Source: Sclerotinia nivalis (Eukaryota > Ascomycota > Leotiomycetes > Helotiales > Sclerotiniaceae). From it: a stretch of 64,000 nt of DNA. The stretch's first letter is position 1; every line of letters starts with the position of its first letter. Position numbers and translations under genes: made by a program. The notes under the pieces were generated by a model. That model saw nothing but the letters and a program-made list of their open reading frames with translations. It did not search any database and was not told the DNA's origin. Location: assembly GCA_029531795.1 (NCBI GenBank), contig JAPEIS010000003.1, positions 2,356,001-2,420,000 of the forward strand. The letters run 5' to 3'. Below are positions 10,128 to 22,907 of the stretch, in pieces.

Positions 10128-12806
10128 GTTTTTTGACCCATACCTTGTCCGGAGAACTTTCGAATGGGATAAACTCCAGGCTGTGATTAGCACGTGAGAT
10201 ATACGGTCATATGACGAAGGCCACTTTCTCTCCAGCGAGGCTGTTTCGCCCAAGGGAGGCTTCTACTTGTTGGAATATCACTTGGCAGATATGCACTAGA
10301 CTATATGGTCATTTATATCTTAACCTTTTTCGATTCACTTGCTTGTTGGCGCCGGACCATCCTCTTGGTCTCATCTCTTGTCTTGCCTCTACTCCTCTCC
10401 TCGTATTTTTTTTGGAAAGTATATTGCTCGTCTACTCAAGGGCTTTGAATATGTTCATTGACCGAGTGTTATGATTTTAAAGCATGTCGCGGACATGAAA
10501 CATTAATCTTGTGTGCGGGGCGTTATGTTGGACGTGTAATACACCAGCAATCCAAGAAGAGCCGCACAATAGTGCAAGATCAGTTGCCTCTATTGCCAAG
10601 CCTTTTTTAAATCAGTACCACTGGGAGAACACCATGGAAATAAGAGCTTTGAGAAGGATTCGCCTTTGTTCATGCCAAGATGTTGTGATACAGTGGCTCA
10701 AGCATGACTCTGCGTGCCCGTGTCATTTTCACCATTCTGCCTCATGTCAATTGCCTCACTCCTTTGTGCCCGATGTTTGTGGCTGTGGGGTTTTATATAT
10801 GCTATGCGAGCCAGAGTTTCAACCTTGAAAATATCAATAGGCTTGTTTCAAGACATGAAGGCGCTTCCCTAACAACATTGCGAATGCCTTGGGCAAATGT
10901 GGTGTTCACAGACAAACAATCCATTCAGCACTCGCTGAGAAACATAATAATAATTAGGCAGAGAGAAGTGTAGTCGGCCCAATCCAATTGTCATACCTAA
11001 CCGAAGAATATCAAAGCTTGAATGGACGAGGCCGTTGTTCAGGGCTTAGAAAACGAATGTTAGCAACTTGTAAACAAAGATTTCGGAAAATATTGAATAC
11101 TAATCAGAGATAGATTTGAATATATGGGCGATGCTGATACATAATGTATTGGCGTGTATGACTGATTTGAAGAAATGAAGATAACGTGATACATTTAACA
11201 CTTGGCATTTGCCCTGAGGTAGTCATCCTTATGTGTCCTGTGGGGCTATTAGATAAGAACTAGAAAATACCTAGAATACAAATGGATTCGTGATTAGAAA
11301 TAGCTGGAAACATGAAATGTATATACTTGGGACGTCATCGTGATACGGCTGATGACCAGTATCACCCGGAGACGAGATGCTTTCGGAGTTTCATGATTAT
11401 TTTCTAGTAGGCTTTTTGTTTTTCGGGACGATGACCTGGTAGCGAGGAAACCGTTTGATAATATCCCGCGACTTCTCTCGAGTACCATGTTGGCTTTTAC
11501 CTCGTAGTGGTTTAAAACGACAAGAATATGGCCAACATACGAGTATTTTCGTCACGGCTACACAATGCATGGCCAACGCATTGTGTCAATGATCCCGTGA
11601 ACTACACATTTGATGGATACTTCGTTTTTCAGGCAGCGTCGAGTAGATATTACTCCCTAAGCATCCTTATAACGGTAATAATTGAGTGATAGGGCTGCAC
11701 AAATACACACCGACGGATGATTGCATCATCTATTGGGCTTGCAATGTGTGTACCATCATAAGGCTAGGGGATCAATTATGTGTATCCCGGGGAAAACGTC
11801 CTATCGTTAATGCAGAAAATGTATTACTTGGTGATACGAATGACTCAGCGAGAGATCAAGTTGTAGGTCACTTGAGATTTGACTTGAAACCTGGGATTAA
11901 GATTATCTTGAGCCTTGTACCTTCTGCAGACAAAGGCGATGAAAGCCCGATAATTCTTCTTCCCGATGAATGGTTCGCTCAACTCGAGCGATAACGATAA
12001 AGAAATAGAATGGTTCATCATGTTGAGAAATTCCCATGAGGGGTTTCGGAGAATACAATACATCGTCCAATTGAGGCTGTGAGACCCAAACTCGGTACGG
12101 ACCTTTGCATAGTTCTATCCCGTACCGACCGGTATAGAAGCTAATGCCAAACACCAAACATAAACATAAACATAACAAAAAGAATACAACTCGACAGTTT
12201 GTTCATGCATTACTACCTTATTACATCAATGCCTTAATACCTCGTCCCATCTGATATCGCGAGGCCATTTTCCTTGGCTTGGCGCAGCAAAGTTTTCTTT
12301 TCCGAGGCTAACTTATGATCGAGTAACATTGCCTTGGGAAAGCTTATCTTCGGACATACGATATCCTTCTGATTCTTATACGAACATGCCTTATTACCAG
12401 TACCTAACTAGGTAGCTAGATATGGATTGCATCAATATTCTGCAAGGTTTTGGTTCATGCAGATAGAAAGAACTTGAAGCAAACTTATTTCGTGCTTCAT
12501 TTCAAAATAGAATCGAGGCGGAGTATTTAGCGAATCATATTATTTAATATGAGTCCATACCCCCAGGAGAGAATTTTAACCTTCAATCCCATACATGAAC
12601 GGTTCTCCACCCTCAAGGTACATGAACGCCTACTTAATAACCCAGTTCGCTCTTTTCCTACCACTACCGAGTTTAGTCAAGAAAGTAAATAGACCATTTG
12701 AGAGGTGAATTACCTTTTCAGTCTTTTCAATACTACTTATGCTACCACTGAATATGCTTCAAAAGTGAGCAAATTGGCATAACACTATAAGGACTAAGCA
12801 TTCAAT
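10128..12806. other. Intergenic, no gene supported
   Basis: 2.7 kb with several moderate open frames (for example 10511-10828 and 11686-11994 on the plus strand). None has both an ATG and recognisable content. The 11686 frame has no in-frame ATG at all and would need an upstream exon that I cannot find. The last few hundred bases are the likely promoter of the lipase gene. Confidence 0.4.
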
Positions 12807-14633
12807 ATGGGGCTCTTTAGTAGATCAAACAAGAAGAAATTACAGCCATCTCCACCTCAATATGGATACGAATCTTCCAATAAATTACCAAGACAACCAA
12901 ATCCTTCGACAAGACCAAATTTGTATTATGGTGAAGAACGTCCTCAAAAATCGAATGGCTACAATCAAGGTCGACCAACACCACAAGGTTGGATAGTTGC
13001 TCAAATCGAACCAGCACCGCCGAGATATCAGCCACATACTGCAATGGCGCCGCCTCCATTACCACCAAGAAATGGTGTTGCGATGATGAATTTTCGATCA
13101 GTTACAAATTTATTGACAGAGACATCAATGAATGATCTACCATGCATGGCTGCCATTAATAATGGAGTCGCAATTATGTCACATCAAACCATGCATCATT
13201 ATCGTCAGACGTCAGCTCTTTACGATACTTTATCTTCGAAATTATGCGCCGTCGTCACATCAATTGATGAGGAAAGATTCAGTGGGGATGATAGAGAACT
13301 TACGGTACCTCAGCATTATGATCCAGTTTTGCAAGAGGAGAAGCAATTGGAGACGACAAGTCGAGATTTAATGCTGCGGAGTAAAAAGTCAAATGTCAAT
13401 GTGAAGGATGGAAAGTCAGCTGAAACGACATACACAAATTATTTCTCAAAGGTTCATGATTATGCCAATTCAAGGTTACCGATGGATCTCAAGCCTATGA
13501 GATTGTAAGTTCTCTAAGCTTTATCGAGTATAGAGTTGGAGCTAATATCTCATAGGTACTTTAATACATATCCTCTCATATGCCTCGCAGCTCAATATTC
13601 TGAACGAGTCTATTCGAAACCAACTGGACAAGAAAAAGAAACAAGAGTTAATGCAGGAGGAAGGGCAGGAACCGTTATGAAAAGTGTGCCAATTGATGAT
13701 AGGGATGTAATTGTGTTTGCGATTCGAGGAACAACACATTCATTCACAGACTGGGCTGTAAATGTTAAGACGAAACCCACTTCACCAGGAGGTTTCTTGG
13801 TAAGATCAATTATTTATGATGACTTTGCTTAGTGACTAATCAATTTTTAGGACGACCCGGGAAATTTATGTCATTCTGGATTTTTGGGTGCTGCAAAAGA
13901 CTGGATTAAACCAATTGCAGCTCGACTTCGGAATCTTCTTCAAGAAAATCCCAAACGTACACAATGTTCTTTACTTATCACTGGACATTCGGCTGGTGGG
14001 GCTATTGCTGCTCTGTTATACTCACACATGCTTTCCACAAGCCCTGAGGCCAAATCAGAGCTTAATGTTCTCACAGGATACTTCAAACGAATTCATTGTA
14101 TCACATTTGGAGCTCCGCCAATATCACTTTTACCATTACAGAAACCTAAGACTCGAGCAGCTTCCAAATCTATCTTCATGTCTTTCGTCAACGAGGGTGA
14201 TCTTGTCGCAAGAGCAGATTTCGCTTACATCAAATCTCTACTCGATTTATATTCTACACCAGCACCAGGAAAATCAGTACTACAACCCTTGAAATTAGGG
14301 ATCAAGACCAAAAAATCAACCAATGCATTTTCCTTGAAGAAGAAACATTCAACAACAGATCCCCCTGTTTCTCTAGGACCAATTTGGCATGTTCCAGAAG
14401 CTACATTGAGTAATGCAGGAAGTATCATTCTTCTACGAGGTGTAGATCGATTTGGTAATGCGGAAGGAAGTAAGAAACTTCAGGATAGAATGGATGATGG
14501 GGTTATAGCGCAAATGATCTCGGATGAATTGTTGAGGGGGGTGGTGTGGGGTGATCCCGTTAGTCATATGATGAAACTTTATGCTAGGAGGATTGAAGTA
14601 TTGGCTACTAATGCTGTTATGGGACGAACGTGA
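12807..14633 (+). CDS. Class 3 (alpha/beta hydrolase) lipase-like protein
   Basis: Exons 12807-13504, 13556-13799 and 13851-14633 give 574 residues. Both introns have GTAAGT/GTAAGA donors and phases agree. The first roughly 110 residues are basic, Pro/Gln-rich and disordered, with no signal peptide, so the protein is probably intracellular. The hydrolase core follows: the strand VIVFAIRGTTHSFTDW (about residues 290-305) provides the oxyanion region. The nucleophile elbow LLITGHSAGGAIAALL carries Ser361. The acid is likely the Asp in FVNEGDLVARAD, and the base is likely the His in GDPVSHMMKLY near the C-terminus. Lipase class 3 members hydrolyse acylglycerols or related esters; the substrate cannot be told from sequence. 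The gene is convergent with the calpain-like gene, with 361 bp between stop codons. Confidence 0.88.
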
Positions 14634-14994
14634 GTTGGGGGGTTGAGATGGGGTGGTTGAGATGAGGTGGGATGGGCTGGGCTGGGATCGGTTAGGCGCG
14701 TATGGTTTTATACCCCTTTTATTTGCTCCGTAGATACGGATGCTTGATTTACTACGATGAGTTCGAAATATATAATATTTTTCCCAAGTTTCTTTTTCTT
14801 TTACTATCTTGTATTCATTTTACTAATCTATTAATTTATTTCAATTCAAATCCCATATTCAATAAAAAACTACTCGATTTGAATATTTTATTGCATTTGA
14901 TTATAAATACCGATCAATATAATTATATAGACTTATATTCTCTTTGAACTTTTTTATATATAATAGATATCAATATATTTTTTATTTATCTATA
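14634..14994. terminator. Convergent 3' flank between lipase and calpain genes
   Basis: 361 bp between two convergent stop codons. After a G-rich stretch at 14640-14700 the sequence becomes extremely AT-rich with several AATAAA/TTTATT-like signals on both strands (about 14780-14990). This suits bidirectional polyadenylation. Confidence 0.5.
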
Positions 14995-17900
14995 TTAAGA
15001 TGTTCCAATAATAGTCTCAAACAAATCCGGTGAGACAACAATGTTCAAATCCTCTCCCGGTTCAATTTTCGTTGCAACAACAGGTGAGACCGACTCGTTT
15101 CCACCGACAACTGTCGATTTCCCATCTTCTACATCCTTTGCCTTTTTCTCAGCATTATCATCCTCTCCAATATCTTCCACATCACCATCAGTTGCCGCCT
15201 CATTCTCCTCCTTCAATTGAGTAACTTTCTCCATACCCTCTTCGCAAACCTTCAGTACCAACCCTTCATCCTTACTATAAACCCTGAACCCAACAATACA
15301 AACCGCATTCCAAGGTTCTGTTTCATCATCTTCATCATCTTCATCATCTTCATCATCTTCATCATCTTTTTCCTTTGATGGTTTCGGTTCATTTGGTGGG
15401 TTTCGTGGTTTGAGGGTTGGATCATCATCGCTATACATATCATAATCGGAAATAGGACTTGCACTTGATTCGCCTTCCGAAGTGACATATGGCCCTGGTC
15501 TTGGCGGAGGTCCACGACTATAGTTTGGTGGATCATTTGAATCTCTGCGGTGACCATTATAACCGGGAGGTGGAGGTGGTGATCCGTGACGATGAGATCC
15601 AGGTCCAGGAATCATTGTATATGGTGAATGAGGAGATGAACCATCACTCTTTGGAGTTACAGGAGTTGCTTGAGATTCGTTACAAGACGGTGTTAAATCT
15701 TCGGTCTGAACTGCTTTGTCCCTTTCGTTTATGGTTTGCGTATCTATCACATTGTTCGTTGATTCCTCCAGGCGATCTTCTGTTTGTATTGACTTATCAT
15801 GTTTCTCGACTTGAACTTCTGGAATATCCTCCGTTTGAACACCTTTATCCTTTGGCTCTCGCTCTCTTTTCTTCTTTGCCTCTTCAGCATCCTTTGCTCC
15901 TTTCCCTTCATGTTTCTCTCGGTTCTTTTTCTCTTGCTTCCTTACTATCTCTCGAGTGTTATGTCTTTTCTCCCAAAGAACTTTCCTTTGAGCGATCCTT
16001 GACTCTCGAGCTTTCGCCTTATCTCGAGCTTTTCTGAGTTTAGTTCTTGCTTCCATATGAGCCAATCCTTTGCTGTGAGCTAAATCATAAGCGGTCCCGA
16101 CTTGAGCCAATTTTTCATTATCTTCCCTCCGACGTAATTCTTCTCTCACGACATCTTCAACACTCGGATGACTTTTATCCCTTTCTGCTATAACCATCAT
16201 GAATACTGTGTAAATTCCGGCCGGAAGACTCTTCAATTCAGTAACCACACTTCTGCTCATAAGATAATTCCCATGGCTTCGTACAATATAATCTTCTTCA
16301 TCAGGCGAATTGATCTCATGAAGCCGAAACTGTAATCTGAAGGTGTATTGACCATGTAGACCTATAAAATACCTATCATCGAGTTGACTCATGACCAATA
16401 CTATTGGTGATTCCTTTTTGAGTACTATCATGAACTTTTGTTCGAATTCGGATCTCCAAGGAACTTCTGCGCTGATCCACTCCTGAGTCAATCGCCAATC
16501 AGGACTGTCCATGAATAATCGTGTGCGATCGAAGTGTTGATATTTCCGTAGTAAATCCTGATATGAAATCCAGAATACACTATCATTTCCAAATTTATGA
16601 TTAAGCTCTATCTGAGCTTCAGGAGTGAATTCCTTACTTCCATCTGACCATGGACCTTCCCAATTACCTTTTTTGATTTTCCCCCAAGGATTCCTTTACA
16701 TGTTGTCAGTGATGCCTTTCGAGGTTATGTAAAGAAACGAACCGTAATTTAAGAAGACGCTCGCCCGTAGATAACTCTCTAGCCTCCATAATAACATATG
16801 CGTGACCTTCAGATATCCCATCTCTGTTGCCATAGCCATAATCGAGAAGACCTGTAGAACAACCAAAAAGAAATTCTTTGTTGACATTAAGAATCTCATT
16901 ATGCCAAAACTCATCAGTATCAAGAATATCCGAAGTGAGAAGTTCCGTAGTTACACCTCCAGTTATATCTTCAACACCCTCCCTATCAAATGTTAGTTGA
17001 TACATAAGATGATGAGGGTAGACTTACCCTATCCATCCTCCACTCAAAGAATGATAATCCCCATGTGCTTTAGCATATGCCTTTTCAAGAAGAGGAAGCC
17101 ATGTTTGATTTGGATCTTTACAATGGGCGAAGAATAATGATTGAGATCCTGTTTGATATGTTTTTCGATATTCTTTTTCAACGTCCTCACGATCGATTTG
17201 TTCGAGAAGATGTCTATGGACTGAGGGTGAATCCCAATCTGGTGATTTAAGGTAAAGCTTATCATCGATAATTGATATGATCCATTCACCATCTAATTTG
17301 GATCAGCGAATGATACTTTATGACTAACATGGAAACTTACCACGATGAAACACAAAACCATATATTCCGATTTCTGTACATTGTTAGATCCGGGAGCAAC
17401 CTAACCTCAAAAATTAAAGTTTCGGTACTGACTAGTGTCCCATTCTACGCATATTCTCCGAATCCCATCCTTCGTATTTGCTAATGCTGTTAAACTGGCC
17501 ATCAACCAACAATCACCAAGACTCCCTTGTCTAACATCCGAAGGAGAGATTTTATCTTCCAAAAATGTAGGTTTATCAAATATTTCGTGAACTCTTTTCA
17601 CAGCTCTCGGCCCGGAAGACGAAGTATTTGTGAGAGCATGTTTGCAAACTTCAAATCTAATTTCCGCAAGTGTATTCAAGCAATTTCCTTTTTCCCATTT
17701 CAAGTCCCAGTCAATATCGAAGCTTGGGTCGCGATACCGCATATTAACTCTCCTACATTCCTTAACAAGTTTCTTAACTTTTGCCCTACATTCTTGAACA
17801 GCTCTTTCGAAGTCTTCGGAAACAAGTTGATTCTGCGGACCAGGTGAAGGGACAATAACAGTCTTCGCAGATGTACCTCTTGAAAGAGGTGCTGCATTTG

Positions 17901-18102
17901 GCAAAACTTTTGTAGCTTTACTAAATTTCGACACGGAGAATCGGGACCAAAGTTTATCGATAGTATCTTGAGGGGCTACATATTTCTTTTTCTTCTTTGA
18001 ATTGTTCTTGTTCCCCTGAAAAGGTGGAGGGGGAGGAGGTGGTCCTGGTCGGCGCTGTCTTCTACTATTATCGGAATCGCTTGAAGAAGCTGTGGAAGAC
18101 AT
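14995..18102 (-). CDS. Calpain-like cysteine protease
   Basis: Exons read on the minus strand: 18102-17433, 17373-17341 (33 nt), 17292-17028, 16982-16743 and 16693-14995, giving 968 residues. All phases agree. Residues 1-60 are Ser-rich, then poly-Pro and poly-Lys. The catalytic CysPc domain spans about 160-410 and has the full triad: Cys198 in QGSLGDCWLMASL, His383 in SEGHAYVIMEA and Asn404 in LRNPWG. A C2-like/CBSW region with YGFVFHRDGEW and the DSPDWRL segment surrounds and follows it. From about residue 600 there is a long charged coiled-coil-like stretch rich in Lys, Glu and Arg. Next come three DK-x-(V/I)QTED repeats (685-692, 702-709, 728-735), a Pro-rich linker and a run of Asp-Asp-Glu encoded by a TCATCT-type microsatellite at about 15319-15368. 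The PalB/calpain-7 branch looks less likely because of the tail. Intron 1 uses a weak donor, GTCAGT. Confidence 0.88.
15319..15368. repeat. Coding trinucleotide microsatellite (Asp/Glu run)
   Basis: A tandem repeat of TCATCT/TCATCA units lies inside the calpain-like gene. On the minus strand it encodes a run of Asp-Asp-Glu repeats in the disordered tail. Length variation between strains would be expected and would keep the frame. Confidence 0.8.
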
Positions 18103-20084
18103 GATGCTATGACTGGTGCCTGCCTGGGAACGTAGAAAGGAAAGAAAAAAACGTAGAGCAAGAATCGTCAGAAACAATCAAATACCTTTTGAATCAATGG
18201 ACATTGAATGATGTGAATCACTATTACTTTGCAGCCTTGCCATTTCATTTTCAATAAGCTTACCCCATAGAGTAGGCAGACACTGTCGCCCCCGAAGGAA
18301 CTCTTACTGTCGCCTCCAGCTAAGAAAGGCTCCTGTCGAACCATTTGTTCGGAAGAAAAGACGTGCATAAGTCTGCAGCCAATAAGGTCGCACAAGACTC
18401 TTTATTGAGTATTTCATGGCTTGCTTATTTTTGACTATGGGCACTTTTTCAGCCGCAAAACTTGGGAATAGAAAGAATATCCATCCAACTGTTAATTCGA
18501 TATAATTGCCCCGCGATAGGATGATACATGATCAAGGATGTGTTATGCATGAGTAAACCACCCGTAGCGGTTCAAGGTCGATGATGGTTGGTCAATATGA
18601 ATTATTTGAATGAATTTCCAGATTCTAAAGTTCCGGAGTCTTTGAACTCGAAGGGTTGTGGTGTGCACAGACCTTACACTAGAATATCGGCTTTGGGCTT
18701 TGGGCTTTGGCCATTGATTGATCTATCATCTACCTCACTCACCATCACCATATTACTCTTACCACTTCATGCAGATGTGACTAGATGAAAATGAGGCTAT
18801 GAAGAGAGTACATGGTGTTATTGGAAGTGGAAGTGGAAGTGGAAGTGGTATGAAATATAAATACAATTATCGCCATGAGCCTGACTTCGTGTTGTGTCTT
18901 TTTCGTCTATTGCATCTCTTTACACTTTTAACCTTATAATCAATCCTGAGCACACTGGGAGCAGCTTCAAAAGATCTATTGACAGAGAAGTTAACGATTG
19001 AAGTAATAACCCGCGATAAGTCCACAACAACCACCAAGCCAAGAATCCTCAGATTCTCATTGTCATTGTCATCCCTAATTGGCTGGCCTCAAGCTATCTT
19101 CAAAATGATATGTCAAATGCAAATCATCCCGGTTCGGCCTCATAGATTGTGTGCATATATATTGTTTTTGTGGAAGGTGATATCAAGATGGAGATGGATA
19201 GCGGTGAGTGCTCGTAAGGCTGATCCTTTGATAGGTGGTGCCAATATGTTCTTGGTGCACACTCATAAATTACCAGGTACTACTCTATATGGACAAGAAA
19301 TCAATCTCCATCCTTTCAAATCCATAGATCCAGTCCTCTTCATTGTATACGCAAATGTCCAACGAGGCCAGAGAATATCATATACCTCGCGTCCCCTATT
19401 ATCCAATGGCTAACTATTCATGCAAGCGTTGTGTTTAAAGTGTTTAATAGGATAATATAGAACAAATTGATTAGCACCTATTAACGGGTTATCATGCAGT
19501 ACTCGCTCAACCTGCCATGCAAAGAGTCAATAACAATAACTACCATGATATCTCACCAATGAGAATGACTTCAAAAAGAAAGTAGACGGTAAGCAACCTC
19601 TCGCCAAAACATCGGAAAACCAAATTCGGTATTTCGGTTTAATTTAGAAGCATATCAGGTCATCATGGTGGGGGGTACAAGTAATATTTGTTGAACGCCC
19701 TCAAAATGTTTCCTAACTTCACATAAACTAAACATTATCTTCTTTACTTTCATATCATGACTTCATATTTTATTGATCATTATTCGTTCAAACGCAATAA
19801 AATGGGTCAAAGTATTTTTGCTATTCACTCAACTCACCCACTTGGCATCATGTTACCTCATCCCACTTCCTATCCGTCCGTCCTTTCGTTCTTGAAATGC
19901 CCGATCCCGGACTTGTTCTATCCATAATTATCTTAGTATGGTGAATCCACCGCGGGGTACAGGTTGGCAAGTTGTTATGGCGAGGAGCTCTCATTGATTT
20001 GATTATCAATGAATTATGATGTACTGGCCCAACCATCAATTCGATTCGTCCACCACGCCAGGGCAAGAATGCAAGAATGCAGGA
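18103..20084. other. Intergenic, no gene supported
   Basis: 2 kb between the calpain start and the dehydratase promoter. It contains a short GGAAGT minisatellite at about 18826-18849. The 144-codon plus frame at 18979-19413 starts with TTG, not ATG, and has no recognisable content. The left part is the promoter of the minus-strand calpain gene; a 5' leader intron may be present near 18110-18180. Confidence 0.4.
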
Positions 20085-20110
20085 ATGCAAGAATTGCTGG
20101 ATTCTTGCAT
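20085..20110. repeat. Perfect 10-bp stem inverted repeat upstream of dehydratase gene
   Basis: ATGCAAGAAT (20085-20094), a 6-nt spacer and ATTCTTGCAT (20101-20110) form a perfect palindrome. It is preceded by direct GCAAGAAT/GCAGGAAT repeats from about 20062. It lies 300 bp upstream of the dehydratase ATG and could be a regulatory site or just a repeat-derived hairpin. Confidence 0.5.
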
Positions 20111-20410
20111 CGTACGTGCTTTCAAGTCCTGCAAGCAACCTGTGATTGCGGTAATTAGTAGTCAGACTTGATGAACCAAAGAATCAGGTCTTCTCATATG
20201 TCCCCACATTTCAAAAAGTTACTCCGCAATACTTTCTGCTTGTATTCTTCCTACCTACTTATATTACTTCAATTCCTCAGAACTCTTACTTGGTTCATTC
20301 ATCGTTCTTTCTTCTTTCTTCTTTCTAGATACTTGTTTGTTGGTTTGACAATTACTTTCAACAATCAATACATTTTTGAAAGAATATCACAAATTATCTT
20401 TTACTTCAAT

Positions 20411-22907
20411 ATGGACTCAACAAATGGTCATCATGTACCAGACAAGCCAAAGTATATTGACTTCCCTTATTTAGAACATGGCACTGTTATAGATGGAAAG
20501 TTGGCCTTGAATCGATGGTCCCATACAATCACAAAAGGTCATGATTTTCCAGGAGCTCAGGTAAGAATATATAAATATCAATGGAAGATTACATATACTG
20601 AGTTTGTTATTAGGCAATGCTCTATGCAGCAGGAGTACCAAATCGAGAAATGATGAAGTCTGCACCTCACGTTGGAATATCTTCTGTATGGTGGGAAGGA
20701 AATCCATGCAAGTATGTTCTCTATCTACTATCCACCACGAAGACGATAATGAAATGATCTAACATAGGAATGTAGTATGCATCGTAAGTGACACAAGATA
20801 AGGAGATCTTTTTAGACCTTACGATTTAACTGGTGTATGTAGTACACGACCTCGGAAAGCTTGTCAAGGAATCTGTACAAAAACAGGGTATGCTTGGATG
20901 GCAATTTAACACTGTGGGAGTTAGTGATGCAATTACTATGGGTGGCGAAGGTTTGTAACACGTTCCTATCATCAATTAGGATTATTGTTAACAAATATAG
21001 GCATGAGATTTTCTTTACAGACTCGAGAAATTATAGCAGATTCTATTGAGACTGTTACATGTGCTCAACATCATGATGCCAATATCTCAATTCCAGGTTG
21101 TGATAAAAATATGCCAGGTGTAAGTAAGACTGACGTTTAAGATGTTGTAGACATAACCTCCATGTCTATTTCCGATATATACGATATTGTTTTTAACATT
21201 AAGATAGGTCATCATGGCTGCTGCACGTCACAATAGACCATTTCTCATGATTTATGGAGGTCAGTTTATAAGTTATTAGGGATATTCAGAACTCTAATCC
21301 TCTTTAGGTTCAATCAAAAAGGGTTATTCCAAGTTGATGAAAAAGGAAATTAATATCAGCAGTTGTTATGAAGCAAGGTAAGCAGATATCTATCTATCTA
21401 CCTGTATCCTTCAATACAATTTTAACATGGTGTTGGTATTTAGTGGCGCATTTACGTATGGCAAACTTCACGCTGCCGTTGAAGGTGCAACTCCAAGTGA
21501 TGTCATGGTAAGACCACGATGAATTATAAGGCTTGATCTATTATTAATAAATCTATAGGAGGATTACGAACAAAACGCTTGTCCCGGTGCCGGTGCTTGC
21601 GGTGGAATGTACACAGCAAATACAATGTCTACCGCGATCGAATCTATGGGATTATGTCTTCCAGGATCTTCATCCAATCCAGCCAATTCACCAGCCAAGA
21701 TGAGAGAATGTGTGAAAGCAGCAGAAACAATCAAAATTTGCATGGAGAAGAATATTCGACCACGAGACTTGTTAACAAAGGAATCATTTGAGAATGCTTT
21801 GGTAATCACAATGGCACTTGGTGGAAGTACTAACGCTACACTCCATTTCCTCGCCATGGCCGGTACAGCCGAAGTACCCCTTACGATCGACGACATTCAG
21901 CGAGTAAGCGATAAGATTCCATTTTTAGCAGATTTACAACCTTCGGGAAGATTCTGCATGGAAGATCTCTACGATATTGGTGGCACACCCGCCGTCATCA
22001 AACTTCTCATCGCAGCCGGATTAATGAATGGTGATATTCCCACTGTCACAGGAAAGACCTTGAGGGAAAATGTTGAGAGCTGGCCATCTTTACCACAAGA
22101 ACAAACCCTCATCAGACCTTTAAGCAATCCCATCAAAGAAACCGGCCATTTACAAATTCTTCGGGGAAATCTCTCGCCTGGTGGAGCAGTTGCAAAGATT
22201 ACAGGGAAAGAAGGTTTAGTGTTTACTGGAAAAGCAATGGTTTTCGACAAGGAACATGAACTTGATGATGCATTGAACAAGGGTGAGATTCCACATGGAG
22301 AGAACCTAGTCTTGATCGTGAGATATGAGGGACCTAAAGGAGGCCCGTAAGTTGCCCCGCTGTGTGTGGGAATCCACATACACTACTTGCAAAGTTTTAA
22401 AAACTAACGTCTATACAGTGGTATGCCCGAACAACTAAAAGCCAGCGCAGCAATCATGGGCGCCGGTCTCAAAAACGTCGCCCTTGTAACCGATGGACGC
22501 TATTCCGGCGCAAGTCACGGATTTATCGTAGGACAGTAAGTCTTCCCTCCAATCTTCCATCTACTATCTACTCCCCTAAAAATATCTCAATATCCCTCCA
22601 CACCCCCTATCACCACCACCACAATAACCTTCAATAAATCAACACCCAACTCCACTCTACTAACCCCCCCTCCAGCGTCGTCCCCGAAGCCGCAGTCGGC
22701 GGCCCCATCGCCGTCGTCAGAAACGGCGATATAGTAACCATATCCGCCAAAACCAACACGCTGAGTATGGATGTATCGGATGCGGAAATTGCAGAGAGAC
22801 TTAAGGGGTGGAAGGCACCGAAGAGTGCGGTTAATAGAGGGGTTTTGGCTAAATATGCTCGATTGGTCGGTGATGCTTCGCATGGGGCTATGACGGATTT
22901 GTTTTAG
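20411..22907 (+). CDS. ILV3: Dihydroxy-acid dehydratase (IlvD/Edd family)
   Basis: Eleven exons: 20411-20560, 20614-20711, 20776-20783, 20843-20950, 21001-21119, 21208-21259, 21308-21377, 21444-21507, 21559-22346, 22419-22535 and 22676-22907 (601 residues, all phases consistent). The enzyme converts 2,3-dihydroxy-isovalerate or -methylvalerate to the 2-keto acids of valine and isoleucine synthesis. The iron-sulfur cysteines are Cys82 (GNPCNMH), Cys155 (PGCDKNMPG) and Cys237 ([15 protein letters not shown]). Other family blocks are [27 protein letters not shown] and [13 protein letters not shown]. Exon 3 is an 8-nt microexon that restores the conserved CNMHL block. The proposed N-terminus is short and polar and lacks a clear mitochondrial presequence. 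An in-frame ATG at 20171 would add a hydrophobic stretch of about 80 residues, but this looks like leader sequence. It may therefore be a paralogue of the mitochondrial enzyme; the symbol is given for the family. Confidence 0.9.

Noticed and set aside
11686..11994. 102-codon plus-strand frame with a protein-like C-terminus
   Set aside because: It starts with GTG and has no in-frame ATG. No upstream exon with matching phase was found, so a gene cannot be supported.
18979..19413. 144-codon plus-strand frame
   Set aside because: It begins with TTG and has no recognisable domain or splice partners.
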